From: Gemmatimonadales bacterium
GTDB taxonomy: Bacteria > Gemmatimonadota > Gemmatimonadetes > Palauibacterales > Palauibacteraceae
Assembly (NCBI GenBank): GCA_009840115.1
Contig: VXOJ01000031.1
Span: 1 to 64,000, forward strand
Direction of reading: 5' to 3'
DNA length: 64,000 bases
The notes beneath the pieces are model-generated. The model was given only the letters and a program-made list of their open reading frames with translations, ran no database searches and was not told where the DNA came from. The position numbers and the translations under genes were made by a program. Shown in pieces: positions 35,534 through 43,910 of this stretch (position 1 is its first letter; each line of letters opens with the position of its first letter).

Positions 35534-37074
35534 GGCGCGGCCGGGGTGTCCGACCGACGCGCGGCGGGGCCGCCCGGCTGACGCGCGGGGCGGCGTTCGT
35601 CGCCGGCTTGTACGTCGTGGCGACGGCGCACGTCGGGAGCAACAACGTGTTCTTCGCCGGCGAGGCGGGTCCCTACCCCGTCTCCGTCATCATCCGTCCC
35701 CCTGAGGTCATCCCCGGGCTCGCGGAGATCTCCGTTCGCGTTGCGGGTGGCGGGGCGGACCTCGTGACCGTGCGCCCCGTGCGTTGGGACGCGGCCCCGG
35801 AAGGCGGGGCGCCGCCACCCGACGAGGCCGTGCCCGTGGCGGGCGACCCCGAACTCTACGCCGCCGAACTGTGGCTCATGACGGTGGGCGCGTACCGGGT
35901 CGAGGTCGCGGTGGAGGGGAGCCGCGGGAGCGGCCAGGTCTCGGTGCCGGTGACGTCCGTCATGCTCGGGGTGCGCGACCTCCCGCCGGGTCTCGGGTGG
36001 GTCCTCGCCGCACTGGGGCTTCTTCTCGTCGCCGGCATCGTCTCGATCACCGGGGCCGCGGTGCGCGAGAGCCAGATCCCGGCGGGCGAGGCGGCGGGCT
36101 CCCGGCAGCGTCGCCGCGCCCGGATCGCCATGGCCCTCACTGCGGTTGGGATGGCGGGCTTCCTCTACCTGGGGAACGCGTGGTGGGAGGCGGTCGACCG
36201 GGAGGTCCGCAGCGGGATCTTCGAGCGCCTCGAGGTGGAGGGCGCGATCGTGCGCGACGGGGGGGTCCCCGCCCTCGAGATCGCGATCACCGATCCCGCC
36301 TGGGGGGGCCGGAACTGGAGCCCGCTCGTGCCGGACCACGGCAAGCTGATGCACATGTTCGTGGTCGGGGCGCCGGGCATGGACGCGTTCGCGCACGTGC
36401 ATCCCGTCCCCGTGGACTCGTCCACCTTCCGCGTCCCGTGGCCGGACCTGCCGCCGGGCGAGTACCGGATCTACGGCGACATCGTCCAGGAGTCCGGCTT
36501 CGCGCAAACGGTCGTCGATACGATCACGGTCGACGCGACCGCGCTGGCGGTCGCCGGGGAGGCCGGCGCGGTCCGCGAGGCGCAGGACGCCCTGCCCGAG
36601 GCGGCCGCGGGCCTGCCGCGCGACCCGGACGACTCGGCATGGACGGGCGTTCCGGTCGCCCTCGCCGGGCCGCGTTCCGAGGCGCGGCTGGACGACGGTT
36701 CGATCCTCGAATGGCAGGGGGACCAGGATCTTCGCGTCGACGAGGAGACGGTCCTCGCATTCAGGCTCTGGGATCCCGACGAGAAGCCGGCCGAGCTGGA
36801 GCCCTACATGGGGATGCTCAGCCACGCCGCGCTCACGCGGGACGACGGCGCCGTGTTCGTCCACCTGCACCCCGCGGGCACGATCTCGATGGGGTCGCTC
36901 TCGGTGCTCGCGCCCGACGGATCGCCCATGGCGGACGGCGGGACGGACGCTCCCACCGGCGTCGTCGAGTTTCCGTTCGCCTTCCCCCAGGCGGGCGAGT
37001 ACACGATCTGGGTGCAGGTGAAACGCGAGGGCCGCGTGCTCACGGGAGCGTTCCAGGCGACGGTCCTGGAGTAA
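35530..37074 (+). CDS. Uncharacterised membrane-anchored protein with YtkA-like and His/Met-rich domains
   Basis: A 514-residue protein. The N-terminus has a membrane segment, then an extracytoplasmic beta domain (about residues 30-135, PYPVSVIIRPPEVIPG) like YtkA/FixH folds. Two hydrophobic segments follow at about 155-180 and 195-215. The C-terminal part has two similar His-rich beta segments: DHGKLMHMFVVGAPG with AFAHVHP, and LSHAALTRDDG with FVHLHPAG. These look like metal-binding sandwich domains. Domain names are from memory and tentative. The GTG start overlaps the previous stop (GTGA), implying a functional pair. Confidence 0.7.
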   Translation: MRRGRGVRPTRGGAARLTRGAAFVAGLYVVATAHVGSNNVFFAGEAGPYPVSVIIRPPEVIPGLAEISVRVAGGGADLVTVRPVRWDAAPEGGAPPPDEAVPVAGDPELYAAELWLMTVGAYRVEVAVEGSRGSGQVSVPVTSVMLGVRDLPPGLGWVLAALGLLLVAGIVSITGAAVRESQIPAGEAAGSRQRRRARIAMALTAVGMAGFLYLGNAWWEAVDREVRSGIFERLEVEGAIVRDGGVPALEIAITDPAWGGRNWSPLVPDHGKLMHMFVVGAPGMDAFAHVHPVPVDSSTFRVPWPDLPPGEYRIYGDIVQESGFAQTVVDTITVDATALAVAGEAGAVREAQDALPEAAAGLPRDPDDSAWTGVPVALAGPRSEARLDDGSILEWQGDQDLRVDEETVLAFRLWDPDEKPAELEPYMGMLSHAALTRDDGAVFVHLHPAGTISMGSLSVLAPDGSPMADGGTDAPTGVVEFPFAFPQAGEYTIWVQVKREGRVLTGAFQATVLE

Positions 37075-37093
37075 CCGCGGAAGTGAGCGTCGG

Positions 37094-37765
37094 GTGAGCG
37101 AACGGATCGCGATGTGCTTCAGCGGCGGCAAGGACAGCGCCCTGGCCCTGCACGCGCTCCGGCAGTCCGGCACCTACACCGTCGAGACCCTGATCACGAC
37201 CGTGACCGACGCCTACGACCGGGTGAGCATGCACGGCGTGCGGCGCGCGCTCGTGCGCGACCAGGCGGCGGCCATCGGCATCCCGCTGGTCGAGGTCGTC
37301 GTCCCCCCGCAGTCCTCCAACGAGATCTACGAACGCGCCATGGGCGAGGCGTTCGACCGCGTCCACGAGGACGGGATCCGTCGCGTGGCCTTCGGAGACA
37401 TCTTCCTGGAGGACCTTCGCGAATACCGCGAACGGCAGCTCGCCGCCTCCGGGCTGGAGTGCCTGTTCCCGATCTGGAAGCAACCGACGGCGGCGCTCGC
37501 GCGTTCCTTCATCCGGGATGGGTTCGAAGCCGTCGCGGTGTGCATCAACCCGGCGGTGCTGGACGCCTCCTTCGCTGGCCGCGCCTTCGACGCGTCTTTC
37601 GTCGCCGATCTTCCGGAGGACGTGGATCCATGCGGAGAGAACGGAGAGTTCCATACCTTCGTGTGGGACGGTCCGATCCTGCCCCGACCGATCCCCGTCG
37701 CGCGGGGCGAGGTCGTGGAACGGGATGGTTTTGTCTTCTGCGACCTGCTCGCGGCGGCAGCGTGA
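37094..37765 (+). CDS. Dph6-like ATP pyrophosphatase (adenine nucleotide alpha-hydrolase)
   Basis: A 223-residue cytosolic protein with the N-type ATP-PPase P-loop FSGGKDSALAL (residues about 9-19) and the downstream GENGEFHTFV motif seen in diphthine-ammonia ligase (Dph6) relatives. The family activates a carboxyl or similar group by adenylation before amide formation. Bacteria lack diphthamide, so the true substrate is unknown. GTG start. It sits 19 nt after the His/Met-rich membrane protein gene and 24 nt before htpX, so the four genes are probably one transcript. Confidence 0.88.
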   Translation: MSERIAMCFSGGKDSALALHALRQSGTYTVETLITTVTDAYDRVSMHGVRRALVRDQAAAIGIPLVEVVVPPQSSNEIYERAMGEAFDRVHEDGIRRVAFGDIFLEDLREYRERQLAASGLECLFPIWKQPTAALARSFIRDGFEAVAVCINPAVLDASFAGRAFDASFVADLPEDVDPCGENGEFHTFVWDGPILPRPIPVARGEVVERDGFVFCDLLAAAA

Positions 37766-37789
37766 ATTGAGATAGGAGAGGGTTCGCGG

Positions 37790-38632
37790 ATGTTCAGAGT
37801 TTTCGGCTTGATGTTGGGTCTCACGGCCCTCCTGGTGTTTGCAGGAGGGGCGCTGTTCGGGCAGCAGGGCGCGGTGCTGTTCCTGGTGCTTTCCGGGGCC
37901 ATGAACTTCGGGATGTACTGGTTCAGCGACCGCGTGGTCCTGCGCATGTACCGGGCCCAGATCGTCGACCGGTCGCAGGCGCCGGACCTCTACGACCGGG
38001 TGGAGCGGCTACGGAAGCGGGCGGGCCTGCCGGCGCCCGTCGTGGCCGTCTCGCCGCAGCCTCAGCCGAACGCCTTCGCCACGGGCCGCAACCCGGAGCA
38101 CGCCGTGGTCTGCTTCACGCAGGGCATCCTGCGTGCGCTGCCGCCCCGGGAACTCGACGGCGTGATCGCGCACGAACTCGCCCACATCAAGCACCGGCAC
38201 ATGCTCGTCGGCACGGTCGCGGCGACGATGGCCGGCGCGATTGCCATGATCGCCTCGATCGCCCGCTGGGGCTTCATCTTCGGCGGGGGCCGCGACGACG
38301 GCGACAACCCGCTCGGCATGCTGGTCATGGCCATCGTCGCGCCGCTCGCCGCCGTCATCATCCAGATGGCGATCAGCCGCCGCAACGAGTTTCAGGCCGA
38401 CCGCACCGGCGGCGAGATCACGGGCGACCCCATGGGTCTGGCCGGCGCGCTGAAGCTCCTGGAGTCCGGCGCCCGCCGCATCCCGATGGACGTGAACCCC
38501 GCCGGCGCCTCGCTCGCGATCGTCAACCCCTTCGCGGGGCGACGCCGGGGTCTCACCTCCCTCTTCACCACCCACCCCCCCACCGAGGAGCGCGTCGCCG
38601 CCCTGAGAGCCCAGGCGACGGGAAGGGAGTAG
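37790..38632 (+). CDS. htpX: Membrane-bound zinc metalloprotease HtpX (M48)
   Basis: A 280-residue inner-membrane protease for quality control of membrane proteins. Two N-terminal membrane helices are followed by VIAHELAHIKHRH with the HExxH zinc site, two more helices, and SRRNEFQADRTGGE with the third ligand Glu. FTTHPPTEERVAAL closes the domain as is typical. AGGAGAGGG precedes the ATG. It is the last of four plus-strand genes with short gaps. Confidence 0.96.
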   Translation: MFRVFGLMLGLTALLVFAGGALFGQQGAVLFLVLSGAMNFGMYWFSDRVVLRMYRAQIVDRSQAPDLYDRVERLRKRAGLPAPVVAVSPQPQPNAFATGRNPEHAVVCFTQGILRALPPRELDGVIAHELAHIKHRHMLVGTVAATMAGAIAMIASIARWGFIFGGGRDDGDNPLGMLVMAIVAPLAAVIIQMAISRRNEFQADRTGGEITGDPMGLAGALKLLESGARRIPMDVNPAGASLAIVNPFAGRRRGLTSLFTTHPPTEERVAALRAQATGRE

Positions 38633-38675
38633 GCGGTCCGGTCCAGCTTTCGCGGCACTGTGGTCGGCGGTCAGC

Positions 38676-39470
38676 TCACGGCGTTGCCCGCGCATCGATC
38701 CCCTCTCGGTCGGGCACGGGGCGTCCGAAGTGAAGCACGCCCCCGAACCGGGATTCGTCGACGGCAAGCCGGTAGAAGGCTACGGCATCCCAAGCCCATC
38801 TCGGCACTCGGGAACGCACGTCCTCCAGCAGCACCGCCTCCAGATTCCGTCTCAGGAATCGTCGCACGGACGTGTAGCGGAAGATCAGTTCTCGCGGTGT
38901 GAAGCTCTCGGCGTCAATCCAGAGGACACCTCGAACGTCGACGACGGTCCGGTCCGGCTTCGGCTCGAAGGCCAGCCCCACCCTGGCTGTATCCTCCGTC
39001 TCGAGGATGTTCAGGCAGTGCGTCGCCAGAAACCCCGGAGACGCCAGCGCGTCGCCGTCCGGGGTGTAGAATGTGGCTTCCGCATCCCGATCCACTTCCG
39101 CGTAGCCGTACGCCTCGACGTGCCGGGGCGATGCAGTTTCCGTCGAAGTGGGCACAACGACCGTCATGGCATCCGCGCTGAACCTGCCTTCGCCGCGACT
39201 CAACGAGATACCGGGTCTCATCATCCGGACCTGCAGGCTGCGAAGGTCTGCCGTGGACGATGCCGACGTCAGGGCCGGGAGGACCGCTTCGTAGAGCTCG
39301 AAGGCTCGCCGCAGTTCCTCCGGCGTGGTCGGGCAGATGCTCCGCCCCGTAACCAGCAGGTCCGGCAGCGGAATCGGCCGCACATCCTGGGCCGAGAGCG
39401 GAAGTGCAAGCGCCACCAGTCCAAAGACCGCGACGCGGGCTGTTCGGAGAAGGGGGTATCGGTTCGCCAT
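38676..39470 (-). CDS. Secreted protein related to carboxypeptidase-regulatory family, shortened
   Basis: A 264-residue protein with a signal peptide (FGLVALALPLSAQD). The second half, GVLWIDAESFTPRELIFRYTS and FATHC-like FLATHCLNI, resembles the C-terminal domain of larger regulatory-like proteins of Gemmatimonadota. Here the N-terminal carboxypeptidase-regulatory and plug modules are missing. The ATG at 39470 was chosen because AGGAG lies 6 nt before it; an ATG two codons earlier has the AGGAG touching it. It lies 148 bp after the plug-protein gene, and that gap shows no other gene. Function unknown. Confidence 0.7.
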   Translation of the reverse strand: MANRYPLLRTARVAVFGLVALALPLSAQDVRPIPLPDLLVTGRSICPTTPEELRRAFELYEAVLPALTSASSTADLRSLQVRMMRPGISLSRGEGRFSADAMTVVVPTSTETASPRHVEAYGYAEVDRDAEATFYTPDGDALASPGFLATHCLNILETEDTARVGLAFEPKPDRTVVDVRGVLWIDAESFTPRELIFRYTSVRRFLRRNLEAVLLEDVRSRVPRWAWDAVAFYRLAVDESRFGGVLHFGRPVPDREGIDARATP

Positions 39471-39618
39471 CTTCATCTCCTCTCGTCGGAAATCAGGCTC
39501 CGCGGGGCACGGCGGTCGCTTCGTCCCACGCCCGCCATTCGAGCGCCTCGCATCGATACGCCGTCCACCACGTCGAACGCCACCCCGCCCAGTCTTGGTC
39601 AGCTGTCCCGGATCGCGG

Positions 39619-41523
39619 CTATCCGCTCCAGATGACGATGGCGCCGCACCGGTCGGCTGGCGCCGTGAACTCGCCGGGCAGGGAGACGGACCGGAGGTAG
39701 ACTTCGATGGCGGCGACCTCGTGTGGAGCCGCCAGGTCGTCCACACTCCCCCGGTCGAAGTTCCACGCGCGGCCATCCATGACCAGGGCGCCGTTCAGGT
39801 AGACGGACGCGTGGGAGCATCTCCGCGCCCTTCGCGAGACGAGGCGGCAGGTCTGTCGCGGGCAGAGTTCGCGCAGGCCGTCCACCTCGGTGAGGAGGTC
39901 GGTGAGGCGGGTGGGCGCGAGGGCCCGAATCCGCTCCGGTGTGAAGAAGTGTCCGCGGCCGCGCGTCGCGCTCTCTCGCCTGCGTTCGTAGAAACCGACC
40001 TCCGTGAGACGCGGATGCCGCCGCTCAGCGACGATCCGCCGCCCCGCCGCGGGCGAGGCGGAGTCGGGCGCGGGGGGCGGCGTGGGGTCGAGTTCGACGC
40101 GGACATCCACCGTCGAACCGGAGGGGACCGGGATGGTGTCCGCGGCGACACCGGCATCGGGGTGGGATACGGCGAGCCGGTAGTCCCCGGGGACCAGGTC
40201 CGGGATCGCGAAGAAGCCGTGCTCGTCGCTCGTCATCGGATACCCGGCCTCCGCGGGCGGGGCACGGTCGCCGGGGGCCGGTGCGGCATCGGCCGGTGCG
40301 GCATCGGTTGCCGCCAGCCTGACCTCGGCCCCCGGCACGGGTTCGCCTCGCCGGAGATCGAAGACGCGGCCAGCGACGTGACCGTGACGAGAGATGGGGA
40401 CCGCGAGATCCCGCATCACGGGGACCGTATCGGCCGCCAAGGGGGCTGGCTCGGGCGCCACGGGCGCCAAGTCGCCGCTGAGACCGGCGAACCTGGCCCA
40501 GATGCTCACGTCCATCCGCGGATCGAGGTCGCAGAACCGGAAGCGGCCGTTGTCGTCGGCGGTCGTCTCCTTCTCGCGCCGCCGGCCGCCCGGTTCCGTG
40601 ATCCAGGCCGTCACGGTCGCGCGGGGCAGGAGAATGCCGGTGAGCGCATCCGTGACCGTCCCTTCGACCACGAGCGGAGCCCGTTGCGTTATGGGACCGG
40701 GCTCGCAGAGAACGATCCGCCGCTCTTCAAGCTCGGCCGCGGTCAGCCACTGTCGCGTCCAGACGATGATTGTGGGACAGAACGGATCCTCGCCAGCCGC
40801 GCGTATCAGAGGCTCGAGGCCCGGCACCTTGTGCGGCTCGCCGTGGACCTCAACGCCTCCGATTCGGTGATGAGCAAGCCCGGTCATGAGGCCGACGCGG
40901 TCCCGGCGGCCATCGATGAGGATCTGTGGGCCCTCGCACAAACCGCCGCCGCGGGAGGTTCTGAACAACTCCTGCTGCAGCTGGGCCCGGTTCGTGGTGA
41001 GAATGCTCTCGCTCAGGTTTCGCCAGCCGACGATCAGGGGGTCGCCCCCGCGGCGGATGTCCTCGGGATCGTAGAATCGGCCGAGGCCGTGCGCCCGGCG
41101 CTCGTAGAACCCGACCTGCTCCAGGTACGACGGTCTCCATTCGACGTTGACCTCGAGCGGGGCGACTTCGATCGCGGCCGGTTCGATGCGGATCTCGAGC
41201 GAGAGTGTGCCGTCGGGCGCCTCGACCTCGGTCGTCCGCGTACCGTAGCCGATGTGCCGGATCTCGAACGTGTGCGAGCCGGCGGGGACGACCAGGTGGA
41301 ACGCTCCGTCCCCGGTGGTGAGCGTCGAGATCTCCAGCGCGCGGATGGAGACGAGAGCCGCCGAGATGGGGGCTCCGGTGCCGGCGTCGAGGAGACGTCC
41401 CGCGATCTCTACCGGCTGCTGCGCCACGGCGCTCCGAGGGAGAGCCAGTCCCGCCAGCGCGAGCGCGGCGAGCGCGCCAGCGGCCGGGCGACGTGGAACG
41501 GTCGGGGTCGGGGTCGGATTCAT
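39619..41523 (-). CDS. Carboxypeptidase-regulatory/plug-like secreted protein with duplicated modules
   Basis: About 634 residues. A signal peptide (ALAALALAGLALPRSAVAQQ) is followed by carboxypeptidase-regulatory domains (VEIAGRLLDAGTGAPIS; VVEGTVTDALTGILLPRA; HVAGRVFDLRRGEPVPGA) and two plug-like segments. The plug-like segments share the pattern EVGFYERR, a Cys-containing VYLNG/ILIDG strand, VEV or IEVY, and a final CGAIVIW/CPTIIVW. There is no beta-barrel, so it is not a complete TonB receptor. The ATG at 41523 directly follows AGGAG. GTG at 41559 is another possible start. It follows the NUDIX gene on the same strand. Confidence 0.78.
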   Translation of the reverse strand: MNPTPTPTVPRRPAAGALAALALAGLALPRSAVAQQPVEIAGRLLDAGTGAPISAALVSIRALEISTLTTGDGAFHLVVPAGSHTFEIRHIGYGTRTTEVEAPDGTLSLEIRIEPAAIEVAPLEVNVEWRPSYLEQVGFYERRAHGLGRFYDPEDIRRGGDPLIVGWRNLSESILTTNRAQLQQELFRTSRGGGLCEGPQILIDGRRDRVGLMTGLAHHRIGGVEVHGEPHKVPGLEPLIRAAGEDPFCPTIIVWTRQWLTAAELEERRIVLCEPGPITQRAPLVVEGTVTDALTGILLPRATVTAWITEPGGRRREKETTADDNGRFRFCDLDPRMDVSIWARFAGLSGDLAPVAPEPAPLAADTVPVMRDLAVPISRHGHVAGRVFDLRRGEPVPGAEVRLAATDAAPADAAPAPGDRAPPAEAGYPMTSDEHGFFAIPDLVPGDYRLAVSHPDAGVAADTIPVPSGSTVDVRVELDPTPPPAPDSASPAAGRRIVAERRHPRLTEVGFYERRRESATRGRGHFFTPERIRALAPTRLTDLLTEVDGLRELCPRQTCRLVSRRARRCSHASVYLNGALVMDGRAWNFDRGSVDDLAAPHEVAAIEVYLRSVSLPGEFTAPADRCGAIVIWSG

Positions 41524-41569
41524 CTCCTGTGAAGACGCGGTACCCCGGCGCGGGGTCACAGCTCGTGCT

Positions 41570-42103
41570 TCAGCGCGACTTCCAGGGCAGGCGGTCGGTG
41601 TCGGAGAAGAGGGCCACGCGGCAGTGCACCATGTCGTCGCCTTCGAAGCGCGCGTAGGCCTCGAACGGGCGGTTCTCGATGACGTGCGACAGCCAGTGGC
41701 GGTCGTCTTCCCACATTCGGTCGTACGGGATGTCGTCGACGGGCGTCCACACGGGGGTCGCCTCGCTCGTCTCGACCGGCTCTCCTTCCAGCGTGTCCGC
41801 CCGGAACACGTGGATCAGGATCGACATGCCGCTCAGCACCTCGAACGCCACCTCGCCGACCTTCCGGGGCGCCACGGGCCGTGCGCGCAGTTCCTCCTCA
41901 AACTCCCGCATGGCGGCCTCCAGCGTGCTCTCGCCGGGTTCGACCTTGCCCCCGGCCCCGTTGAGCTTGCCGGCGCCGAGGCCGCGCTTCTTGTGGATGA
42001 GGAGGATCTCACCTTCCCGCACGATGAAGAGGAGGGTCGCGTGGAGGTCCGGCTCCCAACCCTCCGGGATGGGCCGTTCCGTCGCGACTGGTTGAGCTCG
42101 CAT
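41570..42103 (-). CDS. NUDIX hydrolase (8-oxo-dGTP diphosphatase-like)
   Basis: A 177-residue cytosolic hydrolase. The Nudix box is visible at GKVEPGESTLEAAMREFEEEL (about residues 52-72), with the invariant RE and EE. LIHKKRGLGAGKLNGAGG just before it is the typical MutT-like lead. It hydrolyses nucleoside diphosphate derivatives, possibly oxidised dGTP, but the substrate cannot be fixed. The ATG at 42103 has AAAGGA before it. Located between an amidohydrolase gene (46 bp upstream) and the plug-protein gene. Confidence 0.93.
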   Translation of the reverse strand: MRAQPVATERPIPEGWEPDLHATLLFIVREGEILLIHKKRGLGAGKLNGAGGKVEPGESTLEAAMREFEEELRARPVAPRKVGEVAFEVLSGMSILIHVFRADTLEGEPVETSEATPVWTPVDDIPYDRMWEDDRHWLSHVIENRPFEAYARFEGDDMVHCRVALFSDTDRLPWKSR

Positions 42104-42149
42104 CTGCTGTCCTTTCACGGCGAGACCACACCGCATCGGCTTGAGCGCG

Positions 42150-43910
42150 TCACGGCGTGGGGGCGGCGGCGCGGTCGAAGACGACTTCACCGTTGAAGAC
42201 CGTCATCTCGCACACCATGTCGCGAAGTTCGATGGTCGGGACGGTGAGCGGGTCGCGGTCCCAGACCGCCAGATCCGCGTACTTGCCGGGTTCGATCGTC
42301 CCGACTTTCTCCTCGAGGAACATCTGGTGTGCGGCCCAGGTCGTGAACGAGCGCAGCGCCGTCTCGACGTCGACGGACTCGGCGGTGCCGTAGGGGTCGC
42401 TCCCGTAGACGCCGAGCAGCGGCTGGCGGGCGACGGAGGCCCACACGCCGTAGCGCGCCGGGTAGGGGGTGACGAAGAAGTCGGAGCCGCTCGCCCAGAT
42501 CATGCCCCGGTCCCGGTAGGAGCGGAACGGATTCAGCCGCTGGGTTCGCTCGGGTCCGAAGTTCCCGGCGTAGGTGTCGCCGATCCACCACGTGAAGGTG
42601 GGAGACGGCTCCGGGTAGCCCGCCTGCCATTCCCGCTGGAGTTCCGCCATCGCGTCCAGGGCCCGGTCCGTGGGGATGTTCGAGTGGATGATCCCGTGCC
42701 GGAGTCCGCGGGTGGGGGTGGCCTCGAGCGCCTCGACGAAGCTGTCGATGGTCCAGTCGATCGCGCGGTCGCCGATGGAGTGAATCGAGACGTGGAGCCC
42801 GGCGTCGTGATAGGCCCGGAACCGCCGACGCAGTTCGTCCGGATCCATCGTCGGATAGCCGCGGTTGCCCGTGTCGGTCTCCGTGCGGTCCCGGTTCCAG
42901 TCCTGGTACAGCCACGCCGTGCGGGCGCCGCCGCTGCCGTCGCTGTACAGCTTGACGCCGCCGGGGATGAGCCGGTCGTCCCCCGTCGACTCCCAGGGTC
43001 GCGTGAAGGTCGCGAGGCTGTCGGCGTAGGCGCGGACCTCGTCCGGCGTCCCGTTGCGGCCGGACCACAGGACGAAGATCCGGACCGTGAGATCGCCGTC
43101 GGCCAGCACATCGCGGTAGGCCTCCCATGCCCGGCGACCGATTCCCGGCTCCTTGCCGCCCGTCATGCACTCGGCGTTGAAGGCGTCGGCGAGCGCGCGG
43201 ATCCCCTCGCGCTGCTCGCCGGGGCCAAGCGGCGGGATGAGGCGGGTCACGAGACCCATCGCGGACTCCTTGAGGACGCCGGTCGGCTGCCCGGCGGCAT
43301 CGCGGTCGATTGTGCCCCCGGGCGGATCCGGGGTGTCCGCCGTGATGCCGGCCATGTCGAGGGCGAGCGAGTTCGCCACGCCGTAGTGGCCCATCGTGTG
43401 CGCCAGCCACACGGGCTGCCCTGCGGCGACGGCGTCGAGGTCGGAGGCGTAGATGTAGCGCAACTCCTCGAGCTTCCCCTCGTCCCAACCGCCGCCGCGC
43501 ACCCATTCGCCCTCGAACAGCCGCCCGGCCCGCTCCGCGACCAGGCCCTGCACGTCCGCGATGTTCTCCACGTTCGGATAGCTGAGGTCGAGACGGTACA
43601 GGCGGTTCGCACCGCCGTTCGCGAAATGGACGTGCGCGTCCATGAGCCCCGGCGTCATCGCGCGCCCGGCGAGGTCGATGCGGCGGGTCTCCGGGCCCGC
43701 GAGCGCCTCGACCTCCGCCGTCGAACCGACGGCCACGACGCGTTCGCCCCGTACGGCGACGGCCTCCGTGACGCGGCTCTCCGCGTCGAGTGTGATCACG
43801 CGTCCGTCCACGAAGATCAGGTCGGCCGGGTCGGCCGGCCGCGACTCTCCGCAGGCGGCGATAACGGCGCCCGCCACCACGAGGGCGGATGGATTCAATC
43901 GGTTCATCAT
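42150..43910 (-). CDS. YtcJ-like amidohydrolase (family 3), lipoprotein
   Basis: A 586-residue protein with a lipobox leader (AGAVIAACGES). The amidohydrolase-3 domain begins DLIFVDGRVITLD, has the metal site GLMDAHVHF and the conserved SIHSIGDRAIDWTIDSF. Members of this family, such as YtcJ and exoenzyme-like metal hydrolases, cleave small amides. Substrate unknown. Its ATG overlaps the upstream MFS gene stop by 4 nt (ATGA), so transporter and hydrolase probably act on the same or related compounds. Confidence 0.9.
   Translation of the reverse strand: MMNRLNPSALVVAGAVIAACGESRPADPADLIFVDGRVITLDAESRVTEAVAVRGERVVAVGSTAEVEALAGPETRRIDLAGRAMTPGLMDAHVHFANGGANRLYRLDLSYPNVENIADVQGLVAERAGRLFEGEWVRGGGWDEGKLEELRYIYASDLDAVAAGQPVWLAHTMGHYGVANSLALDMAGITADTPDPPGGTIDRDAAGQPTGVLKESAMGLVTRLIPPLGPGEQREGIRALADAFNAECMTGGKEPGIGRRAWEAYRDVLADGDLTVRIFVLWSGRNGTPDEVRAYADSLATFTRPWESTGDDRLIPGGVKLYSDGSGGARTAWLYQDWNRDRTETDTGNRGYPTMDPDELRRRFRAYHDAGLHVSIHSIGDRAIDWTIDSFVEALEATPTRGLRHGIIHSNIPTDRALDAMAELQREWQAGYPEPSPTFTWWIGDTYAGNFGPERTQRLNPFRSYRDRGMIWASGSDFFVTPYPARYGVWASVARQPLLGVYGSDPYGTAESVDVETALRSFTTWAAHQMFLEEKVGTIEPGKYADLAVWDRDPLTVPTIELRDMVCEMTVFNGEVVFDRAAAPTP

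Noticed and set aside
38009-38767. Antisense open frame over htpX
   Set aside because: htpX has full M48 motifs; the opposite frame has none.
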